Shown: positions 15,177 to 21,807 of the stretch, piece by piece
Layout of the letters: each line of letters begins with the position of its first letter
Position numbering within the stretch: position 1 is the stretch's first letter
NCBI GenBank assembly: GCA_046155815.1
Contig: JBJXFY010000376.1
Span: 1-23,948, forward strand
Direction: 5' to 3'
Length of the DNA: 23,948 bases
From: JBJXFY01 sp046155815
GTDB taxonomy: Bacteria; Verrucomicrobiota; Verrucomicrobiia; Limisphaerales; CAIMTB01
Notes under the pieces: generated by a model
Told to the model about the DNA's origin: nothing
Database searches by the model: none
What the model saw: the letters and a program-made list of their open reading frames with translations, nothing else
Program-made: the position numbers and the translations under genes

Positions 15177-17492
15177 TCAGTTCTTCACCACCGACACGTT
15201 GTCGATGAACACCCGCATCTCCTGCGGGCTGAAGGCGAACAGGCCCGGCGAGCCCTGACGGTGCGCGGTACGGTGGGGCACCTCAATCGTCCACGCCTCG
15301 GGCTCGGGATCGCCCTTTTTCCACGCCTTGGCGCGGACCACGCCCGTGCCGTCGGCCGCGAGGTCCACGCGTGATTTGAGCGTGTACCAGAGGTTTGGCG
15401 ACCAACGGAAGGGCACGGCCACCTTGAGCCGTTCCTGGTTCGAGTTCACCTCGATCTCCTGGGCGTTGCCCTTGAGGATGATGACGTAGCGCTGGTTCAC
15501 CACGCCCACCTCCGACATCTTGCGCCGCGCGCCCTCGCTGCGGACATCGGCCTGGATGGTGTAGTCGCGCATTTCCGGGTCACCGATGAAGGACGTGCCG
15601 CGCTGGAAGAGTTTGTTGTCAATCGTCTTGGTCAGCGCTTTCGTACCGTCCACCTCGCGGATCTCGAAGCGGAAGCGCGCGCCGATCCACGGCAGCGGCG
15701 GGTAGGCGAAGGCGGTGGCCGGTTCCGCGTCGTTGGTCGTGGTGTTGCTGAGCTGGAACGCCTCGAAGTCCTCCTTGAGCGGCAGGTACGGCAGCACGCG
15801 ACCGCGGATGTAGCCCTTCAGGCCGCCGAGGTTGGCCTCGAAGGCCCCGGCGGACATCTTCGCGTCCGGCGCGATCACCAGCTCGCCGCGGTCGTTGAAC
15901 CTGCCGTCCATCGAGGCGCGCACGAGCGCGGTGGGCGGGATGTACCCGGCCCACTTCAGCGTGCTCAGGTCCTCCACGTCCTCCACGAAGAGGCCCTGCG
16001 CATCAAGCTGGCGGGCGCGGAAGACGGCCTTCTCACCCGGATGCAGCAGCACCTCGGCCGGGATGACCTGGAGCTGCGCGGCCGGACCGGCCTTCGGCTC
16101 CTCGGTCTTCACGGGCCTCGGCCGGCCGGGGTTGTCGCCCTTCTTGCCGAAGGCGTAGAGCTTGCGCGTGGTCTGGATGTAAATCTTGCCGTTCCACGCG
16201 CTGGGCGTGCCGAAGCAGCGGCCGTCCAGCTCGATGTGCGTGAGTTGCTCCGGCGCGTCGCCCTTGTCCCGGAAGATGTAGAAGCCGCCCTTGGTTCCCG
16301 CCTCGGTCGAGGCGCCCGCATCCTTGCCCTGTGGATCGTCGAGGATGGGAGCATAGATCTTCCCGTCGGCGAACAGGGGCGAGGAATTGCGCTGCTCGAT
16401 GCCGAGCTGCACGGACCAGAGCTGCTTTCCCGTGTTTACCTCCACCGCGACAAGGTCGCCCTTCTCCTTGGTCACGTAGATGCGGTCGCCCACCAGGATC
16501 GGCGAGCTGGTGGAGGTGGAGATGTCAGGATTGCTCCACAGCTCGACCACGGGCCGCTCGATCACGACGGGCGCGGAAAGCGAGTTCGTCGGCTCGACGT
16601 CAGGAATCTTGAAGGCCACGAGCTGCCCGGGCTCGTAGGGAGTGCCGTAGATGGCGATGACCTTGTCGCTGTTGTGGACGAGCACGGTGGCGTTGATGCC
16701 GGCCTTGGCGAGAGGCACGCGCCAGATGGGCTCGCCGGTGCGGGCGTTGAGGCAGACCACGGAGCCGTCGCCGCTGGCGGCGATGAGCACGCGCTTGCCG
16801 CGCCAGGTGGTCGCGTAGGGGTGGGAGAAGGAGTTGTCCATCGGCCGCTGGCCGGGGCTCGAGGCCCAGACCAGCTCGCCGGTCTTCTTGTCGAAGGCGT
16901 AGAAGCGGTCGCCCGCCGCGCCCTGCGCGCCCCAGTTGCTGGTGATGCCGCGGGTGATGACGAGGTCGCGCTCAATGAGCGGCGAGGCCGTGCGGCTGTT
17001 CGGGAAGGTGAGCCGCCCGAGCTTCTCCATGAGCGACTGGTTCCAGAGCGGCTGCCCGTCCGGCGTGAAGGCGGCAAGGATGCCCTGCGTGCCCTGCATG
17101 TACACGTTGCCGGTCTCCGGATCCACCGCGGGCGAGGCCGTCGAGTAGCGGAGGTAGATCGTGTCGCTGAGGAAATCGTTGAAGGTGCGGCGCCAAAGTT
17201 CCTTGCCCGTCTCGGCGTCGAAGCAGGCCACACCCTCCTGCAGGTCCGGGCCGTCGTCCTGGTAGCCGAGGATGAAGACCCGGCCGTTGGCAATCACGGG
17301 CGTGGACTGCCCGCCAAAATCCGCCGCCCACAGCGCCTCGGCCGCGGAGCCAATCTTGTCCGGCAGGCCCGTCTCGCGGGACACGCCGTTCTGTTCCGGG
17401 CCGCGCCAGGCAAGCCAGCCGTCCACGGCGGCGGGGACTGGCAGGGCGGCGAGCGACAGCGCGAGGAGGAGTGGGCCGGTGCCGGGCTTCAT
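15177..17492 (-). CDS. PQQ-like beta-propeller protein with C-terminal beta-sandwich region, 771 aa
   Basis: From the ATG at 17492 the protein has a signal peptide (residues 1-22) and AWRGPEQNG (28-36), the typical opening of these propellers. Propeller blades run to about residue 452, with repeats such as FDAETGKELWRR, FDKKTGELVWAS, LNARTGEPIWRV and VEVNTGKQLWSV. The remaining 320 residues are a different, mostly beta region: a probable Ig-like part (VIPAEVLLHPGEKAVFRARQ) and then a LamG/concanavalin-like part ending in GLFAFSPQEMRVFIDNVSVV, similar to sugar-binding sandwich domains. It is exported and probably binds a polymer or protein; no enzyme activity is evident. The open frame extends to 18788, but that part is antisense to another gene. 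It is first of three co-oriented genes (52 nt to the S23 gene). Confidence 0.9.
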   Translation of the reverse strand: MKPGTGPLLLALSLAALPVPAAVDGWLAWRGPEQNGVSRETGLPDKIGSAAEALWAADFGGQSTPVIANGRVFILGYQDDGPDLQEGVACFDAETGKELWRRTFNDFLSDTIYLRYSTASPAVDPETGNVYMQGTQGILAAFTPDGQPLWNQSLMEKLGRLTFPNSRTASPLIERDLVITRGITSNWGAQGAAGDRFYAFDKKTGELVWASSPGQRPMDNSFSHPYATTWRGKRVLIAASGDGSVVCLNARTGEPIWRVPLAKAGINATVLVHNSDKVIAIYGTPYEPGQLVAFKIPDVEPTNSLSAPVVIERPVVELWSNPDISTSTSSPILVGDRIYVTKEKGDLVAVEVNTGKQLWSVQLGIEQRNSSPLFADGKIYAPILDDPQGKDAGASTEAGTKGGFYIFRDKGDAPEQLTHIELDGRCFGTPSAWNGKIYIQTTRKLYAFGKKGDNPGRPRPVKTEEPKAGPAAQLQVIPAEVLLHPGEKAVFRARQLDAQGLFVEDVEDLSTLKWAGYIPPTALVRASMDGRFNDRGELVIAPDAKMSAGAFEANLGGLKGYIRGRVLPYLPLKEDFEAFQLSNTTTNDAEPATAFAYPPLPWIGARFRFEIREVDGTKALTKTIDNKLFQRGTSFIGDPEMRDYTIQADVRSEGARRKMSEVGVVNQRYVIILKGNAQEIEVNSNQERLKVAVPFRWSPNLWYTLKSRVDLAADGTGVVRAKAWKKGDPEPEAWTIEVPHRTAHRQGSPGLFAFSPQEMRVFIDNVSVVKN

Positions 17493-17601
17493 GGTGGGAG
17501 GCGGTCCTGTGACTGCGCGGCAAGATGGTTGGCCTCCCCCCGCGGCGCAAACGAAATGATACGGGTACGTAGCATTGGCCTGCCGCACGCCCAGAGAAAT
17601 G

Positions 17602-17660
17602 CGGACCGGCATGGTCCGGGCGTCGGTCCGCGCGCGGACCGGAATGCGGATCGGACGTCC
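17602..17660. promoter_or_regulatory. Cluster of GGTCCG/CGGACC half-sites, candidate activator-binding region
   Basis: The cluster contains CGGACC (17602-17607), GGTCCG (17613-17618), and an 18-bp perfect palindrome at 17624-17641 (CGGTCCGCG-CGCGGACCG). The near-copies CGGATC and CGGACG follow at 17647-17657. Related AATGCGGA wording precedes the first and last half-sites. It lies about 40-80 nt upstream of the sigma-54-like element, where activators of that class bind. It could equally control the divergent propeller gene. Confidence 0.5.
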
Positions 17661-17681
17661 CGTTCTCGGCCGAAAACGAGC

Positions 17682-17697
17682 TGGCACGGCCGCTGCA
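17682..17697 (+). promoter_or_regulatory. Sigma-54-type -24/-12 promoter element
   Basis: TGGCACGGCCGCTGCA matches the sigma-54 consensus TGGCAC-N5-TTGCA except for one base (C for the first T). The GG (17683-17684) and GC (17695-17696) are at the required 12-nt distance. The predicted transcription start is near 17708, giving a leader of about 76 nt to the ATG at 17784. The half-site cluster upstream supports it. No sigma-54 or enhancer-binding protein gene is in the window. Confidence 0.55.
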
Positions 17698-17783
17698 ATC
17701 CCCTGTGCAAGCCGGACGGACGGCCGCCAGCAGGCGGTACGCCCGGCCGGAGCAAGACCAACACTATCCAGCCCATCCGACTC

Positions 17784-19013
17784 ATGAAAACTTCCCCCCT
17801 CACCCGTCTCGCCTTCGCCGCGTCTGCGGTGGCCGCCTGCCTGCTCCCGGCCCACGGGCAGGTGTCCGTGTCCGGCGGCGTCATGACCGTCTCGGTCGGT
17901 CCCGTCAGCCTGAACTCCAAGTTCATCGTCGGCCCTGCCATCGGTGCCGTGCAGCTTTTCCAGGTGCCCGGCGCCGGGGATGGCCAGACGTTCACCGGCA
18001 TCCGCGCCATCCGCGTCTTCAGCGGCGCGGGCACCGACCAGCTCGACTTCGAGATCACCCAGGCCGCGAACTTCGAGGTCTTCGCCGACACCGGCCCGAG
18101 CGATGCCCAGGTGCAGGTCAAGTGGATCATCCCCGCCACCACGGCGACGCTGAATCCGAAGCTCACCCTCAACACCGGCGCCGGGCAGAAAAAGATCCAG
18201 GTGGACCTCGAGTCCTTCGCCGCCAACGTGGACTTTGACTGGACCTTCAACGCCGGCGCGGGCAACGCCGAGGTGAAGGGCCAGGTCGAGTTCAAGGAGG
18301 GCTCGCGCAACGCCACCGCCGACCTCGCCCTCAACCTCAGCAGCGCCGCCGACAAGGTCGAGCTGATCGTGGACTCGCTCGCGGACAACCTCCGCCTCGA
18401 CGTCATCGGCCGCGGCACCGACAGCATCAACACCAAGGTTCTCGCCGACGACCGCGGCACGAACCTCGACGTGCTCTTCGACGTCACGGGCGACGCGGGC
18501 GGCAACATGTACGCCTTTGAGATGGCCTCCGCCGTGCCCAACGTGTGGTTGGATTTCCTGGTCGGCGGTGCCCCGGCCCCGGACGAGATCAAGCTGGCGA
18601 TGGTCCAGCTTGTGCCCGGAAACATCCGCTCGTCGCTCAACGGCAACCTCGGCCTCGTCGCTGACAAGGTGGAGCTGCTCTACGACGGCGTGCCCAGCGC
18701 GCTCCGCCTCACCGGCACGCTCGACGCCGGCGGCGGCAACGACGAGATCAAGCTCAACTCGGGCTTCAACACCACGTCCAGCCTCCAAATCCGCGGCGGC
18801 GACGGCAACGACCTCGTCAACGCCGAGATCAAGGGCTCGCTCAACAGCATCGGCACCGCGCCGCTACGGCTGCTGGGCGGCAACAACGACGACATCCTCA
18901 TGATCAAGGCCGAGGGCGGCTCGCTCGGCTCGCCCTCCGTCGTGGACGGCGGCCCGGGCTTCGACATCGGTTCCGGCCCGGGCCTGGTGATCAACTGCGA
19001 GATCATCAACTGA
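17784..19013 (+). CDS. Exported protein with calcium-binding-type Gly/Asp repeats
   Basis: From the ATG at 17784 (409 aa) there is a signal peptide (residues 1-25, ending LPAHG). The mature protein is acidic and beta-rich. An internal repeat is visible: SSAADKVELIVDSLADNLRLDV and GLVADKVELLYDGVPSALRLTG share the ADKVEL core (each here longer than one strand). The C-terminal 100 residues carry GGGNDEIKL, GGDGNDLVN, GGNNDDIL and GGPGFDIG, which resemble the calcium-binding nonapeptide repeats of RTX proteins but are irregularly spaced. Because it has a Sec signal, type I secretion is unlikely. No enzyme motif is recognised. The frame is open far upstream, but that is antisense to the propeller gene. 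It is preceded by a sigma-54-like promoter and followed by a strong terminator, so it is probably monocistronic. Confidence 0.85.
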   Translation: MKTSPLTRLAFAASAVAACLLPAHGQVSVSGGVMTVSVGPVSLNSKFIVGPAIGAVQLFQVPGAGDGQTFTGIRAIRVFSGAGTDQLDFEITQAANFEVFADTGPSDAQVQVKWIIPATTATLNPKLTLNTGAGQKKIQVDLESFAANVDFDWTFNAGAGNAEVKGQVEFKEGSRNATADLALNLSSAADKVELIVDSLADNLRLDVIGRGTDSINTKVLADDRGTNLDVLFDVTGDAGGNMYAFEMASAVPNVWLDFLVGGAPAPDEIKLAMVQLVPGNIRSSLNGNLGLVADKVELLYDGVPSALRLTGTLDAGGGNDEIKLNSGFNTTSSLQIRGGDGNDLVNAEIKGSLNSIGTAPLRLLGGNNDDILMIKAEGGSLGSPSVVDGGPGFDIGSGPGLVINCEIIN

Positions 19014-19060
19014 GCGGCCAGGTTTCGCCGGCCCGGAGCGCGAACGGGCCGGATCGAGCG

Positions 19061-19097
19061 GCGGAGCCCCGGACTTCGGTGCGGGGCTCCGCTTTTT
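19061..19097 (+). terminator. Intrinsic terminator after the Gly/Asp-repeat gene
   Basis: GCGGAGCCCCG (19061-19071) and CGGGGCTCCGC (19082-19092) form a perfect 11-bp stem with a 10-nt loop, followed by TTTTT (19093-19097). It begins 47 nt after the stop at 19013. On the opposite strand there is no T-run, so it serves mainly the plus-strand gene, although the hairpin lies directly after the kinase stop as well. Confidence 0.92.
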
Positions 19098-19098
19098 G

Positions 19099-21717
19099 TC
19101 ATGAAGGCCGGTCCAGCAGCCCGCGCACCCGCCCCAGCAGCGTCTCCACGCGGAACGGCCGCGGCAGCAGCACCAGCGGCGGCGGCAGCGCCGGCCCGCC
19201 GCCGGCCAGGATGTCTCCGCCGGTCAGGATCACCGGCAGCTCCGGCCGGCGGGCGCGGAGTTCGTGCAGCCAAGGGCCGGGCCGCCCGCCCGCGATCACC
19301 ATCGCCGTCCCCTCCGGCAGGGTCCGCCCCGGTCCGGCGGACGCGACGCGATAGCCGTGCGCGGCCAGCACCTCGCCCAGCGTCGCGCGGAAGGCCGCCT
19401 CGTCCTCGGCCACGGCCACCAGTTCTCCGCGGCCGGCCGGGGCGTCCGCCGCCGGAGCTTCCGTGAGAACGGCCGCGGCGCGGGCGGCGGGCAGGAAGAT
19501 TTCAAATGTCGTCCCTTCGCCCGGCGCGCTCTGCACGCGCAGGCCGCCGCCGTGCTGCTGCACGAGCTGGAGCGTGGTCGAGAGGCCCAGTCCCGTACCA
19601 ATCCCGGGCGGCTTCGTCGTGAAGAACGGTTCGCACAGCCGCGCCCGCACCTCCGGCGTCATGCCCGTGCCCGTGTCGCCCACCAGCAGCATCACGTGGC
19701 GGCCGGCGGACAGGGGTGGCCGGCAGAGCGCGCCTTCCGCCGCGGTGAGCTCCACGTTGTCCGCGGCCAGCGTCAGCTCGCCGCCCTCGGGCATCGCGTA
19801 GCGCGCGTTCACGCAGAGGTTCAGCAGGATCTGGTGGAGCTGCACCGGGCTGGCGTGGACGGGCCACAGGTCCGGCGGCGCGAGCACGGCGGCGCGGATG
19901 CCGGCGGGGAAGGCGTCGCGCACCAGCGCGCCGAGCTCGCGCAGCACCGCGCCCGGGTCCAGCGGGCGGCGTTCGGCGTCCTGCCCGCGCGCGAAGTGCA
20001 GCACCTGCCGCACCATCGCCACGCCGCGCTGCGTGCTCGTCTCCATCAGGCCCAGCACGCGCCGCGTCTCCCCGTCCGCCGCCTGCCGGCGCAGCAGGCC
20101 GATGCCCATGACCACGGGGCTGAGCGCGTTGTTCAGGTCGTGGACGAGCCCGCCCGCGAGCGCGCCCAAGCCCTCGAGCCGCTGCACGCGCTGCATCTGC
20201 GCCTCGATCTCCCGCCGCTCCGTCACGTCCGTGTTCAGGATGAGGATCGAGGCCGGCCGGCCGGCGTCGTCGCGGACCAGGGTCCAGCGGCTCGTCAGCG
20301 TGCGGGACCGGCCTTCGCCGTCCTTCAGCTTCAATTCCCCGAGCCATTCGCCGGCAGCGAACACCGCCGCTTCCGCGCCGCGCAGGGCTGCGGCGTCCGC
20401 CGCCTCGAGCTGCGCCGGCGGCCTGCCGTGGAAGCGCCGCGCCGCCGGGTTCGCGTACAGCACCGCGCCGTCCAGGCCGCGCACGAGGATCGCGTCCGTG
20501 GCCTTGTCCAGCAGCGCGGCCTGCTCGCGGATCTTCGCCGCGGCGGCCCGTTCCGCCGCCTCGAAGCGCCGCCGCTCGCGGTACCAGTCCACCGACTGCA
20601 CCAGCACCGAGCCGAGCAGCAGCGCCGGCACCTGGCCGCCGGCCACGATGAGCCACGGAAACCAGCCGTCCTGCCGGAACGCCAGCCCCGCCGCGAAGGC
20701 CGCCGCCCCGGCCGCCGCCAGCGCGACCCCGCCCGCGGCCGGCGGGCGCAGGCGGAACAGGCCCCACGCCAGCCCCGCCGCCGTCGCCGCCAGCAGCAGC
20801 GCCTCCGCGCCGGGCGGCAGCCGCCGCAGCCAGCCGCGTTCGAGCAGGTTCAGGATCTCCGTCGCGTGAACCTCCGCGGCGGGCATGAACACGTCCGGGT
20901 CGCGCCACGAGCGGAAGGGGCTGCGCAGCTCGTCGCGCCGCTCGCCGAACAGCCCCGCCATCGGCCGCGCGCCCACGACGACGACCCGGTCGCGGAACAG
21001 GGCGTCCGGCGTCTCCGCCGGGCGCAGCGCCTGGCTGTAGCTCACGTGCGGGAGCGCCAGCGGCGGGCCGGCGTAGCGGATCCACTTCGGTGACGTGGCC
21101 TCCACGTCCACACCCAGCCGCCGCGCCGCGGCGAAGCTCAGGCTCGGCGCGTCCAAACCTGTCAGGCCGGTGAACAGCCGGCGCGCGACGAAGTCCGCGT
21201 CCACGCGCGACTCGGCGAGGCCCCAGCCGTCCGCGGCGGCGAGCAGCGACGGCTCGGGCAGGTTCACGCGCAGCGAGCGCGCCGCCGCGCCGCCGCCCGC
21301 GGCCGTGCTGGCGCGGACGGTTTCCGCCGCGAGCAGCACGGGCGGGCCATTGCTGAGCGCGGCGCGGAAGTCCGCGTCCGCCGCCGCGTCCGGCGACGGC
21401 GCGGTGAAGAGGATGTCGAACACGACGAGCCGCGCGCCGGCCGCGCCGAGCCGGCGGACGAGCCGCGCATGCAGCCGGCGGTCCCAGAGCTGCGCGGGAT
21501 CCTGCCGCTCGCGCAGGTGGGACTCGAGGTCGAGATAGACGAGCAGCACCGGCGCGTCCGCCGCGGCCCCCGGCCCGGCGAGGCGGTGGGCGAAGTCATA
21601 GCTCGCTCGCGTCCACCAGCCATCCGCGGCGAGCGCGTACCACGACGCCGCGGCGGCCAGCACGCCCGCCACCAGCGCGGCGCGCGGCCGGGGTCCGGAA
21701 AGGAGGCGGAGGCGCAA
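19099..21717 (-). CDS. CHASE2-PAS hybrid histidine kinase with degenerate receiver
   Basis: This 872-aa membrane sensor kinase has, in order: an N-terminal membrane segment (about 12-30); an extracytoplasmic CHASE2 domain (35-295, with VYLDLESH, LVVFDILFTAPSPDAAAD, FRDRVVVVGA and PAAEVHATEILNLL); three membrane helices (about 303-373); a PAS domain (395-505, DAILVRGLDGAVLYANPAA); a HisKA-type H-box with HDLNN (His526); and an ATPase domain with NLCVNARYAM (633-642), DTGTGM (681-686) and GTGLGLST (707-714). Residues 764-872 resemble a receiver: the acidic pair (EDE, 771-773) is present, but the phospho-acceptor Asp position reads VIAGGRPG and the conserved Lys is replaced (LPRPF). The start is a TTG at 21717; an in-frame stop lies 9 nt upstream. 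The TPR-barrel gene precedes it by 90 nt on the same strand. Confidence 0.93.
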   Translation of the reverse strand: MRLRLLSGPRPRAALVAGVLAAAASWYALAADGWWTRASYDFAHRLAGPGAAADAPVLLVYLDLESHLRERQDPAQLWDRRLHARLVRRLGAAGARLVVFDILFTAPSPDAAADADFRAALSNGPPVLLAAETVRASTAAGGGAAARSLRVNLPEPSLLAAADGWGLAESRVDADFVARRLFTGLTGLDAPSLSFAAARRLGVDVEATSPKWIRYAGPPLALPHVSYSQALRPAETPDALFRDRVVVVGARPMAGLFGERRDELRSPFRSWRDPDVFMPAAEVHATEILNLLERGWLRRLPPGAEALLLAATAAGLAWGLFRLRPPAAGGVALAAAGAAAFAAGLAFRQDGWFPWLIVAGGQVPALLLGSVLVQSVDWYRERRRFEAAERAAAAKIREQAALLDKATDAILVRGLDGAVLYANPAARRFHGRPPAQLEAADAAALRGAEAAVFAAGEWLGELKLKDGEGRSRTLTSRWTLVRDDAGRPASILILNTDVTERREIEAQMQRVQRLEGLGALAGGLVHDLNNALSPVVMGIGLLRRQAADGETRRVLGLMETSTQRGVAMVRQVLHFARGQDAERRPLDPGAVLRELGALVRDAFPAGIRAAVLAPPDLWPVHASPVQLHQILLNLCVNARYAMPEGGELTLAADNVELTAAEGALCRPPLSAGRHVMLLVGDTGTGMTPEVRARLCEPFFTTKPPGIGTGLGLSTTLQLVQQHGGGLRVQSAPGEGTTFEIFLPAARAAAVLTEAPAADAPAGRGELVAVAEDEAAFRATLGEVLAAHGYRVASAGPGRTLPEGTAMVIAGGRPGPWLHELRARRPELPVILTGGDILAGGGPALPPPLVLLPRPFRVETLLGRVRGLLDRPS

Positions 21718-21807
21718 GCGGCGTCAGTGTGTCAGGAACCGCCCCGCGCGCCAGCCGGCCGGCGGGACGGAAGGGCGGGGTGCTTCGAGGACGAGCCCGA
21801 GCACGAG

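Noticed and set aside
17493..18788. Upstream extension of the second propeller frame by 432 codons
   Set aside because: The signal peptide and propeller opening start at 17492; the extension is antisense to the Gly/Asp-repeat gene and crosses its promoter region.
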